Shown: positions 1-6,728 of the stretch, in pieces | How the letters are laid out: the number at the start of each line of letters is the position of its first letter | How positions within the stretch are numbered: the first letter of the stretch is position 1 | Position numbers and translations under genes: made by a program | Assembly (NCBI GenBank): GCA_947626705.1 | Contig: CANQTJ010000051.1 | Span: 1-10,583, forward strand | Reading direction: 5' to 3' | From: an uncultured Clostridia bacterium | GTDB taxonomy: Bacteria; Bacillota; Clostridia; TANB77; CAG-508 | Length of the DNA stretch: 10,583 bases | Notes under the pieces: model-generated | What the model was told of the DNA's origin: nothing | The model's input: the letters and a program-made list of their open reading frames with translations, nothing else | The model's database searches: none

Positions 1-290
1 TTTCTTCATTTTCACATAAATTTCATAATTTTGTGGATAACGTTTTGAATTTTTTTAGAAAAATACCGAAACTTAAAGTACTTTAAAATCTTTACAATTA
101 ATTCTTTCCCAAAAACTAATCGTAAAGATAACCTCTATCAATATAAATCTCTGTTAACTCCATCTTCTGTTTTCAAAAAAATCTACATTTGTATCTATCA
201 TATATTTTTCTTTTTGGATTTTTTAATCATTATATCTACAGCTTTCTTTAAACCTAATAGTTATTGATATTACAACTAATGCAGCAGATA
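1..290. other. Gene-free stretch, possibly degraded
   Basis: I see no intact gene here on either strand. Stop codons interrupt every frame within a few dozen codons. Two short patches on the minus strand look faintly protein-like: one reads MELTEIYIDRGYLYD and stops near 121, and another near 185-250 is Lys-rich (GLKKAVDIMIKK). Neither is long enough to identify. Because the stretch sits directly before a broken methyltransferase remnant, it may be decayed mobile or restriction-modification DNA, but that is inference only. Confidence 0.4.
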
Positions 291-421
291 CGGATTAAAA
301 GATATCATCCTACTCAAAATCCTGTTAAACTATTGAATATTTACTATATATTCATAGTAATGATGGAGATGTTATTTTACATCCTTTTATGGGCTCTGGG
401 ACAGTAGCGATACATGTGTAA
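291..421 (+). pseudogene. Frameshifted C-terminal remnant of a DNA methyltransferase (N6-Ade/N4-Cyt, SAM-dependent)
   Basis: Two adjoining plus-strand frames together read like the conserved end of a site-specific DNA methyltransferase. The first frame, 300-334, gives RYHPTQNPVKLL. The second frame, from about 335, gives EYLLYIHSNDGDVI and then LHPFMGSGTVAIHV, stopping at 419-421. The family normally has HPTQKP-V-LLEYLI, a short gap, and DPFMGSGTT, where the last motif is the S-adenosylmethionine-binding FxGxG loop. Joining the frames needs one inserted base at about 334-335, so a single-base deletion explains the break. Other damage: the Asp of DPF is His, the Lys of TQKP is Asn, and the protein stops right after the SAM loop where the family normally continues. 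No upstream catalytic part is recognisable. I am confident of the family and that it is non-functional; the subtype is unknown. Confidence 0.72.
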
Positions 422-448
422 AAAACACTTGCTAAAATCTAGCAAGTG
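421..448 (-). terminator. Rho-independent terminator of the initiator tRNA gene
   Basis: CACTTGCT (426-433) pairs perfectly with AGCAAGTG (441-448) around a 7-nt loop. Read on the minus strand, the 8-bp stem is followed at once by TTTTT (425-421). It lies 13 nt past the tRNA 3' end. The plus-strand side has no T run, so it works only for minus-strand transcription. Confidence 0.8.
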
Positions 449-461
449 CTTATTATTAGTT

Positions 462-537
462 TGGTTGCGGGGGATGGATTCGAACCACCGACCTCAGGGT
501 TATGAGCCCTGCGAGCTGCCAGCTGCTCCACCCCGCG
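462..537 (-). tRNA. Initiator tRNA-fMet (anticodon CAU)
   Basis: The minus strand folds into a complete 76-nt cloverleaf with an encoded 3' CCA (462-464). The acceptor arms are CGCGGGG and CCCCGCA, so position 1 is an unpaired C opposite A72, the hallmark of bacterial initiator tRNA. The anticodon stem ends in three G-C pairs (GGG/CCC) next to the loop CTCATAA, the second initiator hallmark. The anticodon CAT is at 504-502. The T arm carries TTCGAAT with one G-T wobble in its stem. The gene is a lone transcription unit, with a consensus promoter 17 nt upstream and a terminator 13 nt downstream. Confidence 0.97.
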
Positions 538-553
538 ATGTTTTGACTTTTTT

Positions 554-583
554 ATTATACAACTTCTAATTCCCTTTTGTCAA
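554..583 (-). promoter_or_regulatory. SigA-type promoter of tRNA-fMet
   Basis: On the minus strand a perfect -35 TTGACA (583-578) and a perfect -10 TATAAT (559-554) are separated by 18 bp. The tRNA begins 16 nt after the -10 box, so the leader is only about ten bases. Two consensus hexamers fit a strong stable-RNA promoter. Confidence 0.85.
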
Positions 584-587
584 TACA

Positions 588-682
588 TTTTGAGAATTTA
601 ATATTAATTTTGAGAATTTAGTATTAATTTCCAATTTAAAATTTAAAACTCTAAATTATTATATGCTAAATTCTCAAAATTA
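588..682. repeat. Three-copy element with a 17-bp inverted repeat
   Basis: A 20-bp unit beginning TGAGAATTTA is tandemly duplicated at 591-610 and 611-630 with one mismatch. Its core returns inverted: 605-621 (TAATTTTGAGAATTTAG) is the exact reverse complement of 666-682, with 44 nt between. The element lies between the acyl-CoA synthetase stop (704) and the tRNA promoter. It could fold into a long-loop hairpin in the synthetase transcript, but no T run follows, so it is not a standard terminator. Confidence 0.6.
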
Positions 683-703
683 TTCACTATTTTCCTATAA
701 ATA

Positions 704-2554
704 TTATTTGCTCAACTCCTTATACCTTTTTATTTTCATAGTAGAAGTTTTCTCAAATTCGCCCTCTTTAATTTCTAAACATTTTATAGCTTTATACGAT
801 GTTAATTTTTTATTTACTTCTTTAATTCTTTTCCAAATTAGATTATATATTTCATCTGCGGACATTTTACCATATAATTCTTCAATCACTTCATAATCTG
901 GTATAATTCTAGCTGTAATTATTAATTCTTTTTCATCTTTTTTGCTATTAGTTTCAGGCTTTTTTCCATATATCATAGATTCCTTTATTTCATCTACCTT
1001 GTCTAGAATCATTTCTATTTCTTCTGGATAAATATTTTTTCCATTTTGTGTAACAATTACATTTTTACTTCTACCTGTAATAAATATATACCCATCTTCA
1101 TCAATATATCCTATATCTCCAGAATTAAAATATCCATCTGCATCAATTGCTTTATTAGTTTCTTCCTCATCTTCATAATATCCTAACATTAAAGTTGGTG
1201 TTTTAATTAATAATTCTCCTTCTCCATTTTCATTTGGGTCTTTTACTTTTATATCTGCTTGAACAATCGCTTTTCCTGCTGAGCCTATACAAGTTTTATA
1301 TTCTGGCGTTAATGCTGATATTGGTGCTGTTTCTGTTAAACCATATCCTTGTAAAAAGGTAATTCCTATATCTTCTAACCATTCTCCTACTTTTCTGTCG
1401 ATTGGAGCTGCTGCTGAAACTATTATTCTTAGGTTTCCTCCTAAATTGTCATATATTTCTTTAAATATTTTCTTCTTTATATCTATTCCAGCACCTTTTA
1501 GAGCATTTGTTAAAGATATCATTGTATTAACCATTTTGTCTTTTTTGCTTTTTACTATTTTTTCATTTATTTTTTTATATAAGCTTTCTACTAAAAGTGG
1601 TACTGTCAAAATTCCTGTTGGCTTTGCTTCTTGTATATTGGGTACTATATATCTTAGTCCCTCACATATTGCTACAGATGCTCCACACGCAATAGGTAAT
1701 AAGAAGCCTATTGTTGATTCATAGCAATGGTGTAGTGGTAATACTGAAAATAATCTATCTATTGGATATATTTTTACATAAGCTGATACTGCATTGATAT
1801 TTTCTGCTAAGTTTCTATTGTTTAACATTACACCTTTTGAATTTGATGTTGTTCCTGATGTAAAGAATAATATTTTAAATTCTTCAGGATTTATTTCTAT
1901 TTTTTCAAAGTCATTGTTTCCTGATTTGATTATATTTTTTCCTAATTCTATTAAATGCTCTAATCCAACTTCTTTTCCTTCAATTGTTTTGTTAGATTTC
2001 ATTTCTATAAAATATTCTACTTCTGGAACTTTTTCTTTTATCTTTTTTATATCATTTTCTTTTTTTGATGAATAAATTATTGCTGATGCTTTTGACCTTT
2101 TTATTATATTTTCTAATTCATTTAATGGTAATTCTCTATCTGTTGGTACTGCTATTCCAACTCCACAAAGCATTGCCATATATGATACATACCAACCATA
2201 TTGTGTTTCTCCTATTATTATAACTCGTTTGTCTTTTAGGTTTAAAACACTTGTTAAAGCTGTTCCTAGTCCTTTTACATCTTCGCTAAATTCTTTATAT
2301 GTATATGTTTTATATGGTTCTTTGTGATTTGGTTTTTCTAATATACATGGTCTATTTGGATATTGTTCAGTTGATTTTATAAAAAATTCTTTTACTGTTT
2401 TATAATTTGTCATATCCTCGTAAGGATTTTCTCTTTTTTTCTTTAAATTCTTTTTTTCTAACTTTTCATAGTCTATTTCATCTAATTCTTCAACCATATT
2501 TAATTTTATTTTTTTGAATTTCATCTTTGGTATTTTAATGTCACTCAATCCCAT
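704..2554 (-). CDS. Long-chain acyl-CoA synthetase (AMP-forming, ANL superfamily)
   Basis: This 616-residue cytosolic enzyme is expected to activate fatty acids with ATP and then CoA, giving acyl-CoA. The adenylate-forming motifs are complete and in order. The phosphate loop TSGTTSNSKG is at 232-241, YGLTET at 404-409, SGD at 478-480 with the ribose-binding Asp480, and the hinge GRSKNVIVTQNGKNIYPEE at 494-512. Near the C terminus, TMKIKR carries the adenylation lysine, Lys607. Length and motifs fit the FAA1/FadD-like long-chain branch better than acetyl-CoA synthetase, but the chain length is not provable. The first ~45 residues are Lys-rich and outside the core fold. The start at 2554 is supported by GAGGGA seven bases upstream; a later Met20 lacks this. 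It is monocistronic, with its own promoter at 2587-2615. No fatty-acid gene is adjacent. Confidence 0.9.
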   Translation of the reverse strand: MGLSDIKIPKMKFKKIKLNMVEELDEIDYEKLEKKNLKKKRENPYEDMTNYKTVKEFFIKSTEQYPNRPCILEKPNHKEPYKTYTYKEFSEDVKGLGTALTSVLNLKDKRVIIIGETQYGWYVSYMAMLCGVGIAVPTDRELPLNELENIIKRSKASAIIYSSKKENDIKKIKEKVPEVEYFIEMKSNKTIEGKEVGLEHLIELGKNIIKSGNNDFEKIEINPEEFKILFFTSGTTSNSKGVMLNNRNLAENINAVSAYVKIYPIDRLFSVLPLHHCYESTIGFLLPIACGASVAICEGLRYIVPNIQEAKPTGILTVPLLVESLYKKINEKIVKSKKDKMVNTMISLTNALKGAGIDIKKKIFKEIYDNLGGNLRIIVSAAAPIDRKVGEWLEDIGITFLQGYGLTETAPISALTPEYKTCIGSAGKAIVQADIKVKDPNENGEGELLIKTPTLMLGYYEDEEETNKAIDADGYFNSGDIGYIDEDGYIFITGRSKNVIVTQNGKNIYPEEIEMILDKVDEIKESMIYGKKPETNSKKDEKELIITARIIPDYEVIEELYGKMSADEIYNLIWKRIKEVNKKLTSYKAIKCLEIKEGEFEKTSTMKIKRYKELSK

Positions 2555-2586
2555 TTTTATTCCCTCTTTTTTTTAATATATTTTAT

Positions 2587-2615
2587 ATTATACATTAAAA
2601 TACCTTATTTTTCAA
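2587..2615 (-). promoter_or_regulatory. Promoter of the acyl-CoA synthetase gene
   Basis: On the minus strand, -35 TTGAAA (2615-2610) and -10 TATAAT (2592-2587) are 17 bp apart. The -10 ends 32 nt before the start codon, leaving a leader of about 25 nt with the ribosome-binding site. Confidence 0.7.
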
Positions 2616-2618
2616 TTA

Positions 2619-2630
2619 GACTGATTAGTC
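2619..2630. promoter_or_regulatory. Possible operator upstream of the synthetase -35 box
   Basis: GACTGATTAGTC is a near-palindrome: five of six pairs match. It sits three bases upstream of the -35 hexamer. Its size and position suit a dimeric repressor of the TetR/AcrR kind, a type that often controls fatty-acid activation genes. No regulator gene is in the window, so this is a weak call. Confidence 0.3.
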
Positions 2631-2721
2631 AATTATAAGTAACTTGAATGAAAATTTTATTACAAAAAAATCTTTAATGTCTGTGGTTAATTGTTCAAAT
2701 GTCAAATTTTACATATTAAAT

Positions 2722-2862
2722 TAAATAACTAACCTTTGAAAAAAATCATATATAAAATATATGATTTTTTAAGTTACAGTTCACTAATTATATAAATTCA
2801 CTTTAAGAAAGTTTATTAATTTATTGTCAGAGAACTTTAATATTTTAAAAGTTAGTTATTTA
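2722..2862. repeat. 12-bp inverted repeat flanking a hairpin island
   Basis: TAAATAACTAAC (2722-2733) is the exact reverse complement of 2851-2862. Between the arms lie the 14-bp hairpin at 2740-2770 and other A+T-rich short repeats, with no coding potential. It could be a degenerate miniature element or chance in A+T-rich DNA. The rest of this 386-nt gap (2555-2940) holds only the synthetase promoter and possible operator. Confidence 0.3.
2740..2770. terminator. Bidirectional terminator-like hairpin
   Basis: A 14-bp perfect stem (2740-2753 with 2757-2770) closes on a 3-nt loop. Because the outer stem is A6/T6, each strand ends in a T run. On the minus strand it would end the rubredoxin/flavodiiron transcript about 170 nt after the fprA stop. 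The stem is almost all A-T, so it is weak. Confidence 0.45.
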
Positions 2863-2940
2863 TTTTTTGTATTTAAAATTATTATATATAAATTTTATAA
2901 TATAATTATATCAAATAATCTATTATATTTTTTAATCATA

Positions 2941-4155
2941 TTATATTTTTGTTTTTAAATTTTGTATAATTTCATCTCCAATATTTTTTATATTATCATA
3001 TTCATTATTTTTTGCAGATGATTTTATTGAATATGTGTTTTCTAATATTGTTATATCCTTCATTTCTGATAATATTTTATTTACTTCTTTAGTTACTATT
3101 CCTGGTACCCAAGTAGAATTTTCTATTATAGATACTGTTCTATTTTGCAAATTTTGCCTTTTTATGTCTAATAAATAATTTTCTACTTTAGGGAATAATC
3201 CTAAATTATATGTAGTTGCTGCTATTACTATATTACTATATTTAAAGCTTTCTGATACTAAATATGATACATCTGTATTTGAAGAGTCATATACAGCTAT
3301 TTCTTTTACTCCATTTTCTCCTAAATAATTTGCAAGTGTATTTACTACATTTTCTGTATTTCCATATACAGATGAATATATAATTAATACTCCTGTTTTT
3401 TCTGGCTCATATTTACTCCATTTGTCATATTTTTCTATTATATATTGTAAATTATTTCTCCATATTACTCCATGTAATGGGCATATCATATTTATATCTA
3501 TATTTGATGCTTTTTGTAGTAAATTTTGCACTTGTGCTCCATATTTACCTACTATATTAGTATAATATCTTCTAGCATCTGATAACCATTCATTTTCAAA
3601 ATTCACATCATCATTATATAAATTTCCATTTAGTGCTCCAAATGAACCAAAGGCATCTGCCGAAAATAATATTTTCTCAGTTATATCATAAGTTACCATT
3701 ACTTCTGGCCAATGTACCATTGGTGCCATAATAAAACTGAATTCGTGTTTTCCTGTGCTAAATTTTTGTCCTTCTTTTACTATCTCAACTTTACTATCTA
3801 CATCGAAATTATAAAATTGTTTTAACATCTTTACTGTTGGTGCATTACATATAAGTTTCATCTCTGGGTATTTATATGTTAATTTTTCTATTAAAGAACA
3901 ATGGTCTGGTTCCATGTGGTTTATTATTAAATAATCTAGTTTTTCTCCATTTAAAACATATTTTACATTTTCTAAAAATTGTCTTCCAACAGAATAGTCT
4001 ACTGTGTCTATTAAAATATTTTTATTGTCTTTTATTAAATATGAGTTATATGCTATTCCTCTTGGTATTGGAAATATGTTTTCAAATAATGCTAACCTTC
4101 TATCTTCTGCACCAACCCAATATAAATCTTCATTTATTTTTCTTATACATTGCAT
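2941..4155 (-). CDS. fprA: A-type flavoprotein / flavodiiron protein (O2 or NO reductase)
   Basis: This 404-residue cytosolic enzyme reduces O2 to water and/or NO to N2O, protecting anaerobes from oxygen and nitrosative stress. The N-terminal ~250 residues are a metallo-beta-lactamase-like diiron domain with all expected ligands: His80, Glu82 and Asp84 in HMEPDH, then His148 (MVHWPE), Asp167 (SADAFG) and His228 (PLHGVIW). The C-terminal ~150 residues are a flavodoxin-like FMN domain with the phosphate loop SSVYGNTENV at 261-270. This is the minimal class A layout with no fused rubredoxin or reductase. The donor is encoded just upstream: the rubredoxin stop is 10 nt from this start. Its AGGTGA ribosome-binding site overlaps that stop, so the two are co-transcribed and probably translationally coupled. 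Whether O2 or NO is preferred cannot be read from the sequence. Confidence 0.95.
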   Translation of the reverse strand: MQCIRKINEDLYWVGAEDRRLALFENIFPIPRGIAYNSYLIKDNKNILIDTVDYSVGRQFLENVKYVLNGEKLDYLIINHMEPDHCSLIEKLTYKYPEMKLICNAPTVKMLKQFYNFDVDSKVEIVKEGQKFSTGKHEFSFIMAPMVHWPEVMVTYDITEKILFSADAFGSFGALNGNLYNDDVNFENEWLSDARRYYTNIVGKYGAQVQNLLQKASNIDINMICPLHGVIWRNNLQYIIEKYDKWSKYEPEKTGVLIIYSSVYGNTENVVNTLANYLGENGVKEIAVYDSSNTDVSYLVSESFKYSNIVIAATTYNLGLFPKVENYLLDIKRQNLQNRTVSIIENSTWVPGIVTKEVNKILSEMKDITILENTYSIKSSAKNNEYDNIKNIGDEIIQNLKTKI

Positions 4156-4161
4156 TTTTAT

Positions 4162-4167
4162 TCACCT
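4162..4167 (-). promoter_or_regulatory. fprA ribosome-binding site overlapping the rubredoxin stop
   Basis: AGGTGA lies six bases before the fprA ATG and shares two bases with the TAG stop of the rubredoxin gene. This fixes the fprA start at 4155 and suggests that ribosomes ending on rubredoxin reload onto fprA. Confidence 0.6.
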
Positions 4168-4303
4168 ATTCTTCTACTTTTTGAAACATATCTTTTCCTA
4201 CACCACATAATGGGCATGTCCAATCTTCTGGTAATTCTTCAAATTTTACTCCTTCTGCTTCTTCATCATAAATATATCCACATGCTATACATACATATTT
4301 CAT
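4166..4303 (-). CDS. rub: Rubredoxin, short 45-residue form
   Basis: This is a 45-residue one-iron electron carrier, read MKYVCIACGYIYDEEAEG at its start and ending KVEE. Two CxxC knuckles, Cys5/Cys8 (CIAC) and Cys30/Cys33 (CPLC), form the Fe(Cys)4 site. The conserved aromatic and turn pattern GYIYD, PEDW and GKDMF is present. Most rubredoxins are 52-54 residues; here the loop between YDEEAEG and FEELP is shortened by several residues. A similar loop deletion is known in the 45-residue rubredoxin of Desulfovibrio desulfuricans. The start is backed by a strong AGGAGG site about eight bases upstream. It leads a two-gene operon with fprA and is the likely direct electron donor to that protein. 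No NADH:rubredoxin reductase is in the window. Confidence 0.95.
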   Translation of the reverse strand: MKYVCIACGYIYDEEAEGVKFEELPEDWTCPLCGVGKDMFQKVEE

Positions 4304-4330
4304 ATCTTTTTCCTCCTTCTTTTTTTGTAT

Positions 4331-4359
4331 ATTTTACTATATTTTTTTCTTTAGTGCAA
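4331..4359 (-). promoter_or_regulatory. Promoter of the rubredoxin-fprA operon
   Basis: On the minus strand, -35 TTGCAC (4359-4354) and -10 TAAAAT (4336-4331) are exactly 17 bp apart, 27 nt ahead of the rubredoxin start. Each box is imperfect, but the spacing and position fit. I see no clear operator. Confidence 0.5.
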
Positions 4360-4424
4360 TATATATTTTTTTAACTTTTGTTTTTAATTATTGATTTATG
4401 AAAAAAACAAAACTTAAAATTCTT

Positions 4425-5405
4425 TTATGCAAAATAGACAATTCCTATTAAATACAATATATATATAATAGTAAAAATCATACCATTACTTCTTGTCATT
4501 TCATTTTTCTTTCCTATAAAAGGAAATAGTCCTAACATAATAGTTCCTACACTTAAAAGTATTATATTACTGTCATAGCTTTTTGAATAGTTAATTGGTG
4601 TTAAAACTGCTGATAATCCAATTATTAATAATATATTAAATATTTGTGAACCTAAAATATTTCCTATTGCCATATCTGTTTCGCCTTTTCTAGTTGCTGC
4701 AATTGAAGTGATTAGTTCTGGTAAGCTGGTACTAAATGCTACTATAGTTAAGCTTATTAATTTTTCACTTATGCCTAAAATCTTTGCTATTGCTACTGCA
4801 TTATCTACAACTAAATCTCCTCCTAATTTTAGGCCTACTATTCCTATTACTATTCCAAAAATTGCTTCCCATATTTTTATTGTTTTATTGTTTTCTGATT
4901 TTATTTCTATATAATTTTCTTCTTTGTCAAATTCTTCGCCTTTTTTTGCCATAATTATATTATATATTATAAATAATACACATATAACTAATAATATAGC
5001 TCCTTCTTCTCTAGTTATAACATTTAATTGCTCATTTGTTCCATTTATACATAAAAAGAATAATAATATTGTTGTTATTATTGTAAATGGTATTTCAATT
5101 ATTCTTGTTTCTTTTTTAAAGATTAATGGTCTAATTAGTGAGCATACACCTAATATTAGAAATAAATTTGCTATATTACTTCCTACTATATTTCCTATTG
5201 CTAAATCAGAGTGTCCTTCTAGTGCTGATGTTACACTTACTACTAATTCTGGCATTGATGTTCCTACTGCTACTATTGTTAATCCTATAACTATTTCTGG
5301 TATGTGAAATTTTTTTGCTATTTCACTTGCTCCATCTACTAGAAAGTCTGCTCCTTTTATGAGTAGCACAAATCCTATTATTATGAATATAATATTTGTA
5401 ATCAT
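4425..5405 (-). CDS. Na+/Ca2+ exchanger-family (CaCA) antiporter
   Basis: This 326-residue integral membrane protein is expected to exchange Ca2+ for Na+ (or H+) across the cytoplasmic membrane. It has the family's two inverted alpha-repeats. Alpha-1 (about 35-85) has GTSMPE at 48-53 and GNIVGSN at 71-77; alpha-2 (about 210-262) has STSLPE at 225-230 and GNILGSQ at 248-254. Glu53 and Glu230 are the expected cation ligands. About ten hydrophobic segments are visible, split by a hydrophilic acidic/Lys loop at about 153-178. The length matches prokaryotic YrbG-like exchangers. The start is supported by an AGAGGT site and a promoter about 70 nt upstream. No functional partner is adjacent, so it appears monocistronic. 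The exact ions cannot be set from sequence; the alpha-2 Gln254 where alpha-1 has Asn77 is a normal asymmetry in this group. Confidence 0.93.
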   Translation of the reverse strand: MITNIIFIIIGFVLLIKGADFLVDGASEIAKKFHIPEIVIGLTIVAVGTSMPELVVSVTSALEGHSDLAIGNIVGSNIANLFLILGVCSLIRPLIFKKETRIIEIPFTIITTILLFFLCINGTNEQLNVITREEGAILLVICVLFIIYNIIMAKKGEEFDKEENYIEIKSENNKTIKIWEAIFGIVIGIVGLKLGGDLVVDNAVAIAKILGISEKLISLTIVAFSTSLPELITSIAATRKGETDMAIGNILGSQIFNILLIIGLSAVLTPINYSKSYDSNIILLSVGTIMLGLFPFIGKKNEMTRSNGMIFTIIYILYLIGIVYFA

Positions 5406-5475
5406 ATTTTTACCTCTTTCTATTATCTTTTTTATATTGTTATCTATTATTTATTAATATTTTTGTTTCTTCACA

Positions 5476-5504
5476 ATTATACATTAGTTTTTATGTATTA
5501 TCAA
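5476..5504 (-). promoter_or_regulatory. Promoter of the cation exchanger gene
   Basis: On the minus strand, -35 TTGATA (5504-5499) and -10 TATAAT (5481-5476) are 17 bp apart. The predicted leader is about 64 nt. This and the terminator at 5680-5712 are all I recognise in the 325-nt gap 5406-5730; 5505-5679 shows nothing else. Confidence 0.7.
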
Positions 5505-5679
5505 TATTTTTTAAATTTTTAAGTTTTGTTTTTAGTTATAAAGTTAAAATTCATAGCTGTATCTTAATTAAATAAATGGTTAAATCTATAATATTTTTAA
5601 TTGAGTTCGACCTGATAAATTATTTTCTTTATCTATATAAAATATTAATTTACAAAAAAGTATATCTATAAAAGTGAAT

Positions 5680-5712
5680 AGAGTGTTTAAAAAGCAATAT
5701 TTTAAACACTCT
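5680..5712 (-). terminator. Terminator-like hairpin after the cohesin-anchor gene
   Basis: AGAGTGTTTAAAA (5680-5692) pairs perfectly over 13 bp with 5700-5712 around a 7-nt loop, starting 19 nt past the stop codon. The minus-strand tail is ATTCACTTTT, so the T run is delayed and imperfect. Position makes a terminator or 3'-end stabiliser the best reading. Confidence 0.6.
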
Positions 5713-5730
5713 TAGCATATTATTTATTTT

Positions 5731-6648
5731 TTATTTTATTTCCTTTGAAATTTTTTTATATTTTAAATAACCAATTATTCCTGCTATTATTATAATTATT
5801 ATACATATAAATAAGTATTTTGTTATTCCTGTTTTTGGCAATATTTTTGTTGATTTAGTAGTGTCATTATTATTTGCAATATTCTTAGTTTCAACTTTAT
5901 TTGTTGTTGCACCATTATTTCCTTGTTGATTATTACTTCCTTGATTTACTTGTTGGTTATTATTCCCTTGATTTACTTGTTGATTATTGCCTTCTTGATT
6001 TCCTTGTTGGTTATTATTTCCTTGATTTTCCTGTTGATTGTTACCTTCTTGACTTCCTTGTTGATTATTGCCCTCTTGGTTACCTTGTTGCTCATTATCT
6101 TCTGGATTTTCTTGTTGGTTATTATCTCCTTTATTTTCTTCTGTATCTTGATTTGCTTTAATTGTTATTGAAGTTTCAGATACTTTAATATCTCCTGTTC
6201 CTCCTGTTGCTACTGAACCTCCTGATACTACTATATCACTTATAGATATTTTTGCATTTTCGGCTGTAACTCCTTCTTTTACTTTAAATGTTATTTTTAA
6301 AACATCACTATTTTTATTTACTTTTGATGATTTTGAAATTGTAAATAATCTTGTATTTGGATTATATATTTGCACATTCCATTTGTTTTGTCCATCTAAT
6401 TCTTCATCTGTTATTTCTTCAAATACATTTTCATCATAGTTTATTTTTCCTACTATTGCATCTATTCCATTACCAGCATCTATATTTGTTATAGATAATG
6501 TAACTTCTACACTTTGTCCTGCAATTAATTTTGTATCGCTACTTGTTAATTGCATTTCAACTTTTGATTCTGCTTTTACTGTTTTAGAAAATAATATTAT
6601 TATTGCTAATATTAATATTATAGTGATGTTTCTTATTTTTGTTTTCAT
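5731..6648 (-). CDS. LPxTG-anchored cohesin-domain surface protein
   Basis: This 305-residue secreted protein is predicted to be wall-anchored. Residues 1-26 are a signal peptide: a KTKIR start, a long Ile/Leu core and a VKA cleavage site. Residues 27-165 look like one cohesin domain. The pattern GQSVEVTLSITNI, GIDAIVGKINYDENVFE and LKITFKVKEG matches the family's strands, as does the closing IKVSETSITIK. About 168-250 is a low-complexity Asn/Gln/Gly linker built on NNQQ-type units. The end has LPKTG (270-274), a hydrophobic stretch (278-295) and a Lys-rich tail, a complete sortase signal. It starts eight bases after a GGAGG site. The gene upstream encodes a giant protein ending in a dockerin, the natural ligand of a cohesin, so this protein likely tethers that partner to the wall. 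The cohesin call rests on pattern, not a search. Other Ig-like adhesin folds are possible. Confidence 0.8.
   Translation of the reverse strand: MKTKIRNITIILILAIIILFSKTVKAESKVEMQLTSSDTKLIAGQSVEVTLSITNIDAGNGIDAIVGKINYDENVFEEITDEELDGQNKWNVQIYNPNTRLFTISKSSKVNKNSDVLKITFKVKEGVTAENAKISISDIVVSGGSVATGGTGDIKVSETSITIKANQDTEENKGDNNQQENPEDNEQQGNQEGNNQQGSQEGNNQQENQGNNNQQGNQEGNNQQVNQGNNNQQVNQGSNNQQGNNGATTNKVETKNIANNNDTTKSTKILPKTGITKYLFICIIIIIIAGIIGYLKYKKISKEIK
5914..6126 (-). repeat. Degenerate repeat encoding the Asn/Gln-rich linker
   Basis: About 71 codons repeat units such as NNQQGNQEG, NNQQENQG and NNQQVNQG. The DNA repeats with variation at third positions and occasional unit substitutions. It separates the cohesin domain from the wall anchor and would act as a flexible hydrophilic stalk. 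Confidence 0.75.
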
Positions 6649-6669
6649 TAGTTTCTCCTCCTTTTTATC

Positions 6670-6703
6670 TTGGTTGTGTTAATTAAAACATTAACACAAC
6701 CAA
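6670..6703. promoter_or_regulatory. Intercistronic hairpin between the dockerin and cohesin genes
   Basis: TTGGTTGTGTTAAT (6670-6683) pairs perfectly over 14 bp with 6690-6703 around a 6-nt loop. On the minus (sense) strand it is followed by GATAAAAAGGAGG, not a T run, so it is not a normal terminator for the upstream gene. A T5 run follows only on the plus strand, where no gene lies. It begins 25 nt after the dockerin stop and ends about 8 nt before the cohesin-gene ribosome-binding site. An mRNA processing, stabilising or attenuating role is inferred. Confidence 0.6.
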
Positions 6704-6728
6704 TTTTTATATAAATATTTTTATAATT

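Noticed and set aside
32..40. Exact DnaA-box match (TTATCCACA on the minus strand)
   Set aside because: It is a single box with no cluster, no AT-rich unwinding repeat arrangement and no dnaA or dnaN nearby. A lone match is not evidence of an origin.
3876..4374. Several plus-strand frames of 68-102 codons
   Set aside because: They are antisense to the fprA and rubredoxin genes, lack ribosome-binding sites and are Leu/Phe-rich as expected of shadows.
4924..5307. 127-codon plus-strand frame
   Set aside because: It is antisense to the cation exchanger's conserved alpha-1 repeat, with no start signal or recognisable domain.
5901..6171. Plus-strand Leu/Val/Tyr-rich frames resembling membrane peptides
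   Set aside because: They are antisense to the Asn/Gln linker of the cohesin gene, and their composition follows from reverse-complementing CAA/AAT codons.
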